Below, one piece after another: positions 7,540 to 16,003 of a DNA stretch of 64,000 bases; the first letter of the stretch is position 1, and each line of letters starts with the position of its first letter. This DNA is from Porphyrobacter sp. IPPAS B-1204 (GTDB lineage Bacteria > Pseudomonadota > Alphaproteobacteria > Sphingomonadales > Sphingomonadaceae). The position numbers were made by a program, and so were the translations under genes. The stretch spans positions 620,001-684,000 of the forward strand of contig RHGM01000001.1 of assembly GCA_003724185.1 (NCBI GenBank), given 5' to 3'. The notes beneath the pieces are model-generated. The model saw only the letters and a list, made by a program, of their open reading frames with translations, was not told the origin of the DNA and searched no databases.

Positions 7540-8577
7540 CTATTCGCCTTCGCCGTTCCCCTCATAAGCCTCGACAATCCGCCCGACGATCGGGTGGCGC
7601 ACCACGTCGGCGGTGGTGAAGCGGATGGTGCCGAAGCCTTCGATCCCTTCCAGCTTCTCGACCGCGTCGTTCAGCCCGCTCATGCGCGGGCCGCCGGGGA
7701 TATCGACCTGCCGCGGGTCGCCGCAGATCACCATCCGGCTGTTCTGGCCGAAGCGGGTGAGGAACATCTTCATCTGTTCCCGCGTGGTGTTCTGCGCTTC
7801 GTCGAGGATGATGAAGCTGTCTGCAAGCGTTCGCCCGCGCATGAAGGCAATGGGCGCAATCTCGATCTCGCCATTGGCCAGCCGCCGTTCCACCTGCTCG
7901 GGCGGCATGCAGTCGTTCAGCGCGTCATAGAGCGGGCGCAGATAGGGATCGACCTTCTCCTTCATATCGCCGGGCAGGAAGCCGAGCTTTTCGCCCGCCT
8001 CCACCGCTGGGCGCGACAGGATCAGGCGCTGGACACTCCCGGTGATCAGCTGGCTGACCGCCTGCGCCACCGCGATATAGGTCTTGCCGGTGCCTGCCGG
8101 GCCAAGCGCGAAGATGATGTCGTCCTTCGCCAGCGACCGCATATATTCGATCTGAGTCGCCGAACGCGGCACGATGGTTTTCTTGCGCGTGCGGATCATG
8201 ATCGGCGGCGCGTCCATGTCGCCCGAAATGATCCCTTCCAGTGTCGGTTCGGACGACATCGCAATCAGGGATTCGATCGCGCCTGCATCCAAAGCCTCGC
8301 CCCGCGCCAGCCGGTCATACATGGTTTTCAGCGTCTCACGGGCGCGGGCGACATCATCCTCCGGCCCTTCGATCACCACCTGATGCCCGCGGGCGTGGAT
8401 ATAGACGCCGAGCCGGTTTTCGACCTGCACCAGATTGGCGTCAAACTGCCCGAACAACGGCCCCAGCAGGGCCTGATTCTCGAAGGTCAGATCAACACGC
8501 GCGCGCCGCGGTTCCGGGATGCCGCGCGGATCGGGTGAGAGCGCCGGGTGTCCGGCACGGGAGGGTCGTCGGCCCAT
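7540..8577 (-). CDS. phoH: PhoH-family ATPase (PhoH/PhoL-like)
   Basis: Cytoplasmic ATPase of 345 aa, a candidate RNA helicase-like factor that usually works beside YbeY. The N-terminal part (about 28-110) is a KH-like region. The P-loop GPAGTGKT is at 159-166 and the Walker B DEAQ at 259-262. The open frame continues upstream to 8727, but homology and an AAAGGAA site point to the ATG at 8577. It heads the minus-strand series phoH, membrane gene, ybeY, corC, and is divergent from the exported-protein array across 217 bp. Confidence 0.92.
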   Translation of the reverse strand: MGRRPSRAGHPALSPDPRGIPEPRRARVDLTFENQALLGPLFGQFDANLVQVENRLGVYIHARGHQVVIEGPEDDVARARETLKTMYDRLARGEALDAGAIESLIAMSSEPTLEGIISGDMDAPPIMIRTRKKTIVPRSATQIEYMRSLAKDDIIFALGPAGTGKTYIAVAQAVSQLITGSVQRLILSRPAVEAGEKLGFLPGDMKEKVDPYLRPLYDALNDCMPPEQVERRLANGEIEIAPIAFMRGRTLADSFIILDEAQNTTREQMKMFLTRFGQNSRMVICGDPRQVDIPGGPRMSGLNDAVEKLEGIEGFGTIRFTTADVVRHPIVGRIVEAYEGNGEGE

Positions 8578-8794
8578 AGGTTCCTTTGGCTGCGGGCAAG
8601 GGACAATCCCTCGTCCATGAGTCGGGAAGGTAAGCGGGGGTGCGCGCAAAGCAAGCAGGCTGCGGCGAGATGGTGGTGGATAGTCATCGAAACGCCACGG
8701 ATGAACCGCCCCTCCCGGCAGGATCATGTACCGACCCGTTCATTTGGCATTCATGGCTAAAGTGTTGATCTTATGAGTGAAGGAGTCGCCCGCA

Positions 8795-9583
8795 ATGAAG
8801 CATCGCCTGACCTTTCTCGCCGCCCTTGCCGCAGCCATCAGCATTCCTGCCGCAGCCGAGGAAGCGCCGGATCGTGGTGCCTTGATGCAGTGGGGTTACA
8901 CCCTGGCCGGAAATGCCGAAAGCGATCTGCCCCTGATCAACCTGCGTGCGCCTTTGTGCCTGCTTGTCGCAGCAGACGATCCGGAATTCGCCGCCAAGGT
9001 CGGCAAGCGCATCATCGCGAACGCGCGCGAGGCAGGGGTAAGGACCAAGCGCGGCAAGTGCCGTCCCAACGCTGTGATCGCCTTTGCGCCGGATGCGCAA
9101 GGACAGCTGCTGGAGGTGCGCGAGAAAACTGGACGGGTCTATGGCTCGCTCTATGCCTCGCAGCTTGACCGGCTTCTGGAAACCGAGCGGGAGGGATTTG
9201 CCTTCCAGCTGCACGATTTCCAGTCAGCAGACAGGCCGCGTGGGCTTGTCGATAACAGCTCGGCGCGGGCGGATATGGCAGCTGCTCTGGTTGTGGTCGA
9301 TGCCGCCTCCGCCGAAGGTCTGACGGTCGTGCAGCTGGCCGATTACGCCACCTTGCGGCTGCTCGCCCCGACCGGCGATCTGCGCACCCTGCCCGCCAAT
9401 GCCGATGCGCAGGCGACGACGACCATCCTGACCCTCCTGCGCGACCGTGAGGCCGCACCCGCTGAAATGACCCGGTTTGACCGCGCCTATCTCGAATCGC
9501 TCTACAGCCTCGGGCGCGGTCCGCAGGCCAAACGGGTCATGGCGCGCGCTTCCAAGATTGCTCTGGCTGACGAGGGCATGTAG
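8795..9583 (+). CDS. Exported paralog 1 of a five-gene array, unknown function
   Basis: A 262-aa secreted protein with a clear Sec signal peptide (about residues 1-22, AxA before Glu22). It belongs to the same family as the next four genes. Shared landmarks are APLCLLVAADD with Cys55, GKCRPNAV with Cys89, QLADYATLRLLAPTG near 180, and MTRFDRAYLESLY near 225. The cysteine pair, 34 residues apart, suggests a disulfide in the periplasm. No known domain is recognised. ATG 8795 is preferred over GTG 8777 because AAGGAG lies nine bases upstream. The 217-bp divergent gap from phoH must hold the array promoter; no confident -35/-10 pair was found there. Confidence 0.8.
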   Translation: MKHRLTFLAALAAAISIPAAAEEAPDRGALMQWGYTLAGNAESDLPLINLRAPLCLLVAADDPEFAAKVGKRIIANAREAGVRTKRGKCRPNAVIAFAPDAQGQLLEVREKTGRVYGSLYASQLDRLLETEREGFAFQLHDFQSADRPRGLVDNSSARADMAAALVVVDAASAEGLTVVQLADYATLRLLAPTGDLRTLPANADAQATTTILTLLRDREAAPAEMTRFDRAYLESLYSLGRGPQAKRVMARASKIALADEGM

Positions 9584-10435
9584 ATGAAGGCCGCCGGTCT
9601 GGCTCTGGCAGCGGTTCTGGCCCTCCCAGCCGCCGCGCAGGAGGCTGAACCGCCGCCGATCGTGGTGGAGGGCGAGAAACGGCAGACCGAGGAAGCCCTC
9701 ACCGATCTCGCCCGCGATCTCGCCGGCAACCCGCGCGCGGACCGTCCGCTGGCGCGGTTTGAAAAGCCGCTGTGCCTGATGGTGGCGGCAGAAAACGCGG
9801 AGCTGGGCCGCGAGATTGCCGCCCGGATCATCGACAATGCCAAGGCAGCCAAGGTGCGGGTGCGCGGCAGCGGGTGCAGCCCCAATGCGCTGGTGACCTT
9901 CTCTGATGATGCTCACAGCCAATTGCGCGAGATCCGCAAGAGCGGCCGCCGCCTGTTCGCAGGGCTAAGCGCGCGCGAACTCGATGAAGCGCTGGACGCG
10001 CGCGATCCGGTCTATGTGTTCCAGACAAGCACGACCACTGCGGCTTCGGGACAAGCGCTGTTGAGGCCGCAGCCCGATGTGGCGCCTGTGAACAAGGTCT
10101 TTGCCATGGGCCGGCTCTCACGTCTGACCCGCGAGGATATGCTCGCCGCGCTGGTTGTGATCGACAACGGCGCTGTCGCAGGGCTCGGCCCGCTCCAGAT
10201 CGCCGATTACGCCAGCCTGCGCCTGCTCGCCCCCACGGGCGAAGTCGATGCGCGGGAGGCGGGCGGCCCGCGCACCATCATGACCCTGTTCGCCGATCCG
10301 GACAGCGCGCCGGCCGCCATGACCCGCTTTGATCGCGCCTATCTGGCGGCGCTCTATCGGATGCCACCAGGCTCCTTCTCGAAGGAGGTGCTGCGCGCGG
10401 CCGTGCTCGATGCCGAGGCAAAGGACGAGGGCTGA
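9584..10435 (+). CDS. Exported paralog 2 of the five-gene array, unknown function
   Basis: A 283-aa secreted protein with a signal peptide (residues 1-18, cleavage after AAA near Gln19). Family landmarks are KPLCLMVAAE with Cys64, GCSPNALVTF with Cys98, QIADYASLRLLAPTG, and MTRFDRAYLAALY. Unlike its neighbours it has PPIVVEGEKR just after the signal peptide, which resembles the N-terminal segment of some TonB-dependent receptors; this could be chance. The ATG follows the stop of paralog 1 with no gap, and GAGGG lies seven bases upstream, so the two are almost certainly co-transcribed. Confidence 0.8.
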   Translation: MKAAGLALAAVLALPAAAQEAEPPPIVVEGEKRQTEEALTDLARDLAGNPRADRPLARFEKPLCLMVAAENAELGREIAARIIDNAKAAKVRVRGSGCSPNALVTFSDDAHSQLREIRKSGRRLFAGLSARELDEALDARDPVYVFQTSTTTAASGQALLRPQPDVAPVNKVFAMGRLSRLTREDMLAALVVIDNGAVAGLGPLQIADYASLRLLAPTGEVDAREAGGPRTIMTLFADPDSAPAAMTRFDRAYLAALYRMPPGSFSKEVLRAAVLDAEAKDEG

Positions 10436-10471
10436 TCGGCGGCCCGAATTTCGAGGAAGGAGAATGCCGTG

Positions 10472-11317
10472 ATGCACAAGTATTCGAAGATCGCTCTGTC
10501 AGTCGCTGCCGGTTTTTGCAGCGTCGCGGCACAGGCCCAGTCTTCGTCTACTAGTGCGGATGACGGCAGCACCCCCGCTGCCGCAACGCAGGCCTCGCTG
10601 ATCCGCAGCATCGCGGGTGATCCTGAGGCAAGGCGCCCGCTGGGCCAGTTGCGGATGCCGCTGTGCCTCGCCGTCGCGGCCGAGGACGACGACTTCGCTC
10701 GCATCGTCGCCAAGCGGATCATCGCCAACGCCAAGGCCGCCGGGGTGCGCACGCGTAAGGCGGGGTGCAGGCCCAACGCCCTCGTCACCTTCTCGGCCGA
10801 TGCACGCGAGCAGATCGCGGCCTACCGCGCCGAAGGCCGCAAGGTGTTCCGCAGGATGAGCGAAAAGGAAATAGATGCAGCCATGTCGGGCCGCGATCCG
10901 GCCTATGTGTTTCAGGCGACAGTGCCGAACCGGCGACCGGAACTGGGTGATCCATTCGCGCTGTTCGATGGCGGTCCAAACTGGACCAAGGAAGCCTCGC
11001 CCCTGCGCACGCCCGAGGAGATGATGAGCACGCTGGTGGTGATCGAAGCGGACGCCATCGCGGACTTCACCCCGATGCAGCTGGCCGACTATGCGAGCCT
11101 GCGGCTGCTCGCCCCGACGCGCGAGATTGCGGCGGATGGCGATGGCGCCGGGCGCACGATCCTGTCGCTGTTCGCCGCACCCGACACCGCCCCGGCTCAG
11201 ATGACCCGCACCGACCGGGCCTATCTCAAGACACTCTATAAGATGCCGGCCTTCGCCTTTTCCTCGGAAGTGCTGGCCGCTGCGGTGGTGGAGGCTGCGC
11301 GCGAAGACGGGCGGTAA
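10472..11317 (+). CDS. Exported paralog 3 of the five-gene array, unknown function
   Basis: A 281-aa secreted protein with a signal peptide (about 1-23, AQA before Gln). Landmarks are MPLCLAVAAEDDDF with Cys65, AGCRPNALVTF with Cys99, SGRDPAYVFQA near 150, QLADYASLRLLAPT, and MTRTDRAYLKTLYKMP. It is especially close to paralog 4, sharing the RRMSEKEID and GRDPAYVFQ segments and a WTKE block in the middle. The GTG three bases earlier is an alternative start. The ribosome-binding site AGGAAGGA is unusually strong. A third Cys lies inside the signal peptide and would be removed. Confidence 0.8.
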   Translation: MHKYSKIALSVAAGFCSVAAQAQSSSTSADDGSTPAAATQASLIRSIAGDPEARRPLGQLRMPLCLAVAAEDDDFARIVAKRIIANAKAAGVRTRKAGCRPNALVTFSADAREQIAAYRAEGRKVFRRMSEKEIDAAMSGRDPAYVFQATVPNRRPELGDPFALFDGGPNWTKEASPLRTPEEMMSTLVVIEADAIADFTPMQLADYASLRLLAPTREIAADGDGAGRTILSLFAAPDTAPAQMTRTDRAYLKTLYKMPAFAFSSEVLAAAVVEAAREDGR

Positions 11318-11370
11318 GGATTGATGCCTGTTCGCACGTACATGAAATGCAACTGTTCGCAAGGAAGCCG

Positions 11371-12198
11371 ATGATGAGACCGATGCCTGCCTTAATCGCC
11401 GTTCTCGCCGCCGCAGTCAGCGTCAGCGCCGCCGCCAGGGAACCCACTGCGCCCCACACACCTACGGACGACAGCGCCACGCTGGTCCGCGCAATAGCAG
11501 GCGGGCCTGATGCGCGGCGCCCGCTCGCCCGGCTGCGCAACCCCCTGTGCCTGATGGTGGCAGCGCCGGACGAGGCCTTTGGCCGCATCGTCGCCGAACG
11601 CATCACCGTAAACGCCAAGGCCGCAGGCGTGCCCTTGCGCCGGGCCGGATGCACGCCCAACGCACTCGTCACATTTTCGCAAAACGCCGCCGAACAGATC
11701 GCGCTACGCCGGGAGGAAGGCCACAGGTTCTTTCGCGGCATGAGCGAGAAGGAAATTGACGCTGAACTGTCCGGCCGCGATCCTGCCTATGTCTTCCAGG
11801 CGGTCGAAGCGACGCCACGATGGGGTGAAGGCGATGCCGTCCTCAATGATGGTCCTATGGTCTATTGGACCAAGGAACGCTCCTACCTGCGCACCCCGCA
11901 AGATCTGGTGACCACGCTGGTTGTGATCGACAATGGCGCGACCGGGGATGCAACCCCGACGCAGCTGGCCGATTATGCGACGTTGCGACTGCTCGCTCAG
12001 ACAGGTGAGATTGCCGCCGATGGCCCGCAAGCGTCCGGGACGATCCTTTCGCTGTTTGCCGTGCCTGCCGCTGCTCCGGCGCAGATGACGCGCGCTGACC
12101 AGGCCTACCTCAGATCGCTCTACACATTGCCGCGCACGGCCTTTGCCGAGGAGGTGCTGGCAGCGGCTGAGGCCGACGCATCACGCGGCGGGGGCTGA
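11371..12198 (+). CDS. Exported paralog 4 of the five-gene array, unknown function
   Basis: A 275-aa secreted protein with a signal peptide (about 1-22, AAA before Arg/Glu). Family landmarks are NPLCLMVAAPDEAF with Cys60, AGCTPNALVTF with Cys94, RGMSEKEIDAELSGRDP, QLADYATLRLLAQTG, and MTRADQAYLRSLY. The start could also be ATG 11347 or ATG 11374; AAGGAAG just upstream of 11371/11374 favours one of these two. It ends five bases before paralog 5. Composition and codon use look like those of neighbouring genes, so recent import is not evident. Confidence 0.78.
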   Translation: MMRPMPALIAVLAAAVSVSAAAREPTAPHTPTDDSATLVRAIAGGPDARRPLARLRNPLCLMVAAPDEAFGRIVAERITVNAKAAGVPLRRAGCTPNALVTFSQNAAEQIALRREEGHRFFRGMSEKEIDAELSGRDPAYVFQAVEATPRWGEGDAVLNDGPMVYWTKERSYLRTPQDLVTTLVVIDNGATGDATPTQLADYATLRLLAQTGEIAADGPQASGTILSLFAVPAAAPAQMTRADQAYLRSLYTLPRTAFAEEVLAAAEADASRGGG

Positions 12199-12202
12199 GG
12201 CC

Positions 12203-13123
12203 ATGACAGCGCGCATCACTGTTATCGCGGCCGTGGCTGCCGCGGTCATCCAGCCTGCAATGATCCGCGCCGAGCCACCGCCAGTCAAAGGCGATCCGAT
12301 CATCGTGCGCCCGCCGCTGACCGAGGCCGAGCGTCACAAGCAGCTGCGCGACTTCACACGCGAGGTCATCCGCCCGCCGCGGATGAAACAGCCGGTGGCG
12401 AAGTTCTTCTATCCGGTCTGCGTGTCCGTGATCGGTCTTGAGGCGGAGGCCGCAGGCGTGATCGCCGCCCGCATCCGCGAGAACGCCGAGGCGCTGGGCG
12501 TTGGCGCCGATCCCAAGCCCGATTGCACGCCGACCATCCGCGTTGCCTTCATGGCTCTGGCGGCTGGCCCGCCGGCGGGGTGGCTGTCGATGAAGTCGCC
12601 CCAACTCGCCCATCTCGCCAGCTACCAGCGCGAGCGGGTGCTGGCCGAAAGCGGGCCGGTCAGGGCGTGGAACCGGGTGGTTGTGCGCGACTTCAACGGT
12701 CAGCCGCTCATGCTCGCCACGGCGCGGGCGTTCGGAGATCAGGCGCGTTTCCCGGATTTTGCGCAGATCGATCCCCAGAGCCGCACCGATCCCATCGTTA
12801 CAACCGAAATCACCGCCGCCGCCGTCCTCATCGCGCGCGATGCGGCGGATGGCCTCACACTCGGGCAGCTGGCCGACTATGCAACCATGCGCACCCTACT
12901 CGGCACCGGCGCACCCGAAGGCGTTGCGCCCGCGCCGACGATCCTGACCCTGTTCAGTGACCCGCAGACCCCCGCAGAGCTCACCGATTTCGACCGAGCG
13001 TTGGTGCGTGAACTCTACGATGCCTCGCGCAACGCCAAGCCGCGCCGGGTGTTCAACGATATCGCCCGCGCAGCAACCGCGGCCGAGCGATCAGACAAGG
13101 GCCGCAACCAGGCCCCTCAATGA
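12203..13123 (+). CDS. Exported paralog 5 (divergent) of the five-gene array, unknown function
   Basis: The most divergent and longest member, 306 aa, with a signal peptide (about 1-23). It keeps both cysteines (Cys73 in YPVCVSVIG, Cys108 in [10 protein letters not shown], now 35 apart), [15 protein letters not shown], and a C-terminal TILTLF block followed by [13 protein letters not shown]. It has an extra central stretch (about residues 120-190) and lacks the GRDPAYVFQ block of the others. Sphingomonad genomes commonly carry single hypothetical proteins with this PVC...GC and ADYA..R.L style, so this copy may be nearest the ancestral form (inference). Its last 33 bases overlap the 3' end of miaB on the other strand. 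Confidence 0.78.
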   Translation: MTARITVIAAVAAAVIQPAMIRAEPPPVKGDPIIVRPPLTEAERHKQLRDFTREVIRPPRMKQPVAKFFYPVCVSVIGLEAEAAGVIAARIRENAEALGVGADPKPDCTPTIRVAFMALAAGPPAGWLSMKSPQLAHLASYQRERVLAESGPVRAWNRVVVRDFNGQPLMLATARAFGDQARFPDFAQIDPQSRTDPIVTTEITAAAVLIARDAADGLTLGQLADYATMRTLLGTGAPEGVAPAPTILTLFSDPQTPAELTDFDRALVRELYDASRNAKPRRVFNDIARAATAAERSDKGRNQAPQ

Positions 13124-14431
13124 ATTCGGCCCGGCTTCGGCCAGCGTCACCTCGACCAGATCGCCGATGGCATGGTCGCCTTCGAACCACACGGATTGCA
13201 ACCACGGCGACTTGCCGAGCCACTGCCCGGGGTGCCGCCCGGTGCGTTCGACCAGCACGGAGCAGCTCTTTCCGACGCTGTCCTGATTGAACGCGTATTG
13301 GTGCTGCGCGATCCGGGCTTGCAGGCGTTGCAGGCGCTCATCCATCAATTCGGGCGCGATCTGGCCGTCCATCGTGGCCGCCGGGGTTCCGGGGCGCGGG
13401 GAATATTTGAAGCTGAAGGCGTGGGCGTAGCGGACTTCGTCCACGATCCGCAGCGTGTCTTCAAATTCCGCCTCAGTCTCGCCGGGGAAGCCGACGATGA
13501 AATCGCCGGACAGCGCGATATCGGGGCGCACGGCGCGGAACTGTTCGAGCAGGCGGAGGTAGCTTTCCGCCGTGTGCTGACGGTTCATCGCTTTCAGGAT
13601 GCGGTCATTCCCGGCCTGCACGGGAAGGTGCAGATAGGGCATCAGCTTTGCCACCTCGCCGTGGGCGGCGATCAGGGCTTCGTCCATGTCATTAGGGTGG
13701 CTGGTGGTGTAGCGGATGCGCTCCAGCCCGTCGATCCGGGCGAGCGCGTGGATCAGACCAGCCAGCCCGACGCCTGCGCCCTTGTCATCCTCGCCCGCCC
13801 AGGCGTTGACGTTCTGGCCGAGCAGCGTGATCTCCTTCGCGCCTGCCTCAACCAGCTTCTGCGCCTCGGTGATCAGGTGTGCAAAGGGCCGGGAGATTTC
13901 CGCGCCGCGGGTGTAGGGCACAACACAGTAAGTGCAGAACTTGTCGCACCCTTCCTGCACCGTCAGGAAGGCGCTGGGGCCGCGCTTGCGGCGTGCAGGC
14001 AGCGCATCGAACTTGGCGATGGCAGGCATATCAGTATCGGTGGCGCGCTCACCGTTCGCGGCGCGGTCGAGCATTTCCGGCAGACGGTGATAGGCCTGCG
14101 GGCCGACCACGATGCTGACCGCAGGCGCCCGTGCCATGATCTCCTCACCCTCGGCCTGCGCGACGCAGCCGGCGACAGCGATCAACGGCTTCTTCCCCGC
14201 CTCCTCGCCCGCCTTCACCAGCCGGCCGATGTCGGAATAGACCTTCTCGGCGGCCTTCTCGCGGATGTGGCAGGTGTTGAGGATGACGAGATCGGCCTCC
14301 TCACCCTCAGGCGCGGGCTGGATGCCACGTTCGCCCAGCAGTTCGGCCATGCGCTCGCCATCATAGACGTTCATCTGACAGCCGAAGCTTTTGACCCGGT
14401 AGGTTTTTGGGGGTGCGGAGACGGTTTTCAT
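13091..14431 (-). CDS. miaB: tRNA-2-methylthio-N6-dimethylallyladenosine synthase MiaB
   Basis: Radical-SAM methylthiotransferase that converts i6A37 to ms2i6A37 in tRNAs. The 446-aa product has the N-terminal UPF0004 domain with cluster ligands Cys18 (FGCQMN), Cys54 ([12 protein letters not shown]) and Cys89 (AGCVAQ). The radical-SAM CxxxCxxC follows at Cys162, Cys166 and Cys169, and a TRAM domain lies at the C-terminus. All family ligands are present. The ATG at 14431 is set by homology; the frame opens at 14590. In relatives miaB directly precedes phoH; here the five-gene array lies between them. Confidence 0.95.
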   Translation of the reverse strand: MKTVSAPPKTYRVKSFGCQMNVYDGERMAELLGERGIQPAPEGEEADLVILNTCHIREKAAEKVYSDIGRLVKAGEEAGKKPLIAVAGCVAQAEGEEIMARAPAVSIVVGPQAYHRLPEMLDRAANGERATDTDMPAIAKFDALPARRKRGPSAFLTVQEGCDKFCTYCVVPYTRGAEISRPFAHLITEAQKLVEAGAKEITLLGQNVNAWAGEDDKGAGVGLAGLIHALARIDGLERIRYTTSHPNDMDEALIAAHGEVAKLMPYLHLPVQAGNDRILKAMNRQHTAESYLRLLEQFRAVRPDIALSGDFIVGFPGETEAEFEDTLRIVDEVRYAHAFSFKYSPRPGTPAATMDGQIAPELMDERLQRLQARIAQHQYAFNQDSVGKSCSVLVERTGRHPGQWLGKSPWLQSVWFEGDHAIGDLVEVTLAEAGPNSLRGLVAALV

Positions 14432-14466
14432 GAGGCCCGCGCCTTTAGCGCCGATGGACGCCCGGT

Positions 14467-15420
14467 TCAATCGCCGCTGCGCTTGGCCTTGGTGTCCGCT
14501 TTGGCGGTGTCCTTGCGCTGGTCGATGTGCAGGCAAGGCTCGGCCATGCGCGGTGAGGGGCCGGGGTGGGTCTGGTCCTCCGGCCCGCACTCCACCAGAG
14601 GCTTGGCGATCCCGTTGGCCTTCACCACCTCGTGCGCGTCAGGGCTGGCATAGGCCGCGATCCACGTGATGCAATCGGCCAGCGGGCGAACCTTGTGCTT
14701 GAAGATGGCGTTCCGGCGCGGCTCGCAGTTGATCGTGAAGACATTGGCCGCGGGCGGTTCTGTGTTGCGGGCGAAACGCCGCAGCACCTCGCCGCGTTCG
14801 TTGAAGACGGTGCGCTGCAGGGCGTTGGCCCGCGTCTCGCTGCGGTAGAAGGGCGATGTGTTGAACATGTAGGCGCGCACTTCGGGGTGGGCCACCGATA
14901 CCTCGGTCGCCAGCGCTCCGCCCAGCGAATGGCCCGTCACCACCCACGGCACATCCGTCCCCAGACGCGACTTTTCGGCCGCAAAATAACGCAGCGCCAA
15001 CTCGATCTGGTCATTGCGCAGCGTGCCGTAGAACAGATCGCTGAGGCCTTTCAGATCGGTCCCGCGAAAGGCCAGAATGCGGGCGACGGGCTTGCGATCC
15101 GCCCTGCTGCCGCTGCCGCTTTCGTACTGGTTGAAGATTTCGTAGCTGAAGCCCTTGCCCGCATCTTCGGGCGCAATCGGCAGGTGCTCCAGCCGTTGCA
15201 GGACGCGGCCCGGCTTGGCGAACAGATCATCGTCGCCGGTGTAGGCGTTGGTCGAGGCGACAGCATAGGGGAAGGCATCCACCGCCGCATCGCGCACAAA
15301 CCCGCACCACCCGCCAGGTTCAAGCTGGCAGGGGGAGCGAGATTGCGAGATGTCGGGCAGCGTGGCGCAGGCGGGCAGCAGCAACGCGCACAGCGCCGCT
15401 GCTGCCGCGCGCAGCATCAT
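14467..15420 (-). CDS. Lipase class 3-like lipoprotein
   Basis: Predicted outer- or inner-membrane-anchored alpha/beta-hydrolase of 317 aa. The N-terminus has a lipobox (LLLPAC, Cys18) for lipid modification. The nucleophile elbow GHSLGG near residue 165 and the AFRGT segment near residue 118 are typical of the class 3 (fungal-type) lipase fold. The C-terminal tail is charged and probably disordered. Substrate is unknown; a phospholipase or esterase role is possible. It lies 35 bases upstream of miaB on the same strand and 18 bases downstream of the cyclophilin gene. Confidence 0.8.
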   Translation of the reverse strand: MMLRAAAAALCALLLPACATLPDISQSRSPCQLEPGGWCGFVRDAAVDAFPYAVASTNAYTGDDDLFAKPGRVLQRLEHLPIAPEDAGKGFSYEIFNQYESGSGSRADRKPVARILAFRGTDLKGLSDLFYGTLRNDQIELALRYFAAEKSRLGTDVPWVVTGHSLGGALATEVSVAHPEVRAYMFNTSPFYRSETRANALQRTVFNERGEVLRRFARNTEPPAANVFTINCEPRRNAIFKHKVRPLADCITWIAAYASPDAHEVVKANGIAKPLVECGPEDQTHPGPSPRMAEPCLHIDQRKDTAKADTKAKRSGD

Positions 15421-15438
15421 ACCTGCACCGTGATGATC

Positions 15439-15900
15439 TTAGGCAACGGTTGCCTTCACGATCTTGCCCGGCGCGCGCGGCGGTTCGCCCTTGGGCAGAG
15501 CATGGACGTGTTCCATCCCACTCGTCACCTGGCCCCACACGGTGTATTGCTTGTCGAGGAAGCGCGCATCATCAAGGCAGATGAAGAACTGCGAATTGGC
15601 GCTGTTGGGGTTCTGCGCGCGGGCCATCGAGCACACGCCTTCGACGTGGGGTTCGGCGTTGAATTCGGCCGAAAGGTCAGGCTTGTCGCTGCCGCCCATG
15701 CCGGTACCGGTCGGATCGCCGCCCTGCGCCATGAAGCCGCCGATCACGCGGTGGAAGATCACGCCGTCATAGAAGCCTTCGCTGGCGAGTTCGGTGATGC
15801 GCGCAACGTGGCCGGGGGCCAGATCGGGGCGCAGCTTGATCACAACGTCGCGGGCCTCGCCGTCGCCGGTGTCGAAGGTGAAGGTGAGAGTGTCGGCCAT
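15439..15900 (-). CDS. Cytoplasmic cyclophilin-type peptidyl-prolyl isomerase
   Basis: A 153-aa single-domain cyclophilin that catalyses cis-trans isomerisation of X-Pro bonds. There is no signal peptide, so it is likely cytosolic. Diagnostic residues are FHRVIGGFMAQGGDP (catalytic Arg and the FMxQGGD motif, residues about 49-63) and NSQFFIC with the substrate-pocket Phe residues near 105. The length is typical of bacterial PpiB-type enzymes. It is divergent from mgtE across about 100 bases and probably leads the transcript through the lipase gene into miaB. Confidence 0.92.
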   Translation of the reverse strand: MADTLTFTFDTGDGEARDVVIKLRPDLAPGHVARITELASEGFYDGVIFHRVIGGFMAQGGDPTGTGMGGSDKPDLSAEFNAEPHVEGVCSMARAQNPNSANSQFFICLDDARFLDKQYTVWGQVTSGMEHVHALPKGEPPRAPGKIVKATVA

Positions 15901-16003
15901 ATTCGTGTCTCCTGAAGGCGTTTGCCCGCGCTTTTAGCAGGCAAAAGCCCGCTGTCACCCTCCCCGCTTGCTTTTCATCCCTCCCCGCCTAAACCGCCTC
16001 GAT

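Noticed and set aside
7210..8538. 442-aa plus-strand open frame over phoH
   Set aside because: It is antisense to a complete PhoH with intact Walker motifs, and its product is low-complexity.
13172..14653. 493-aa plus-strand open frame over miaB
   Set aside because: Antisense to miaB, which has all six cluster cysteines; the plus-strand translation shows no family features.
14566..15915. 449-aa plus-strand open frame over the lipase and cyclophilin genes
   Set aside because: It spans two good minus-strand genes and has no motif; a codon-bias artefact.
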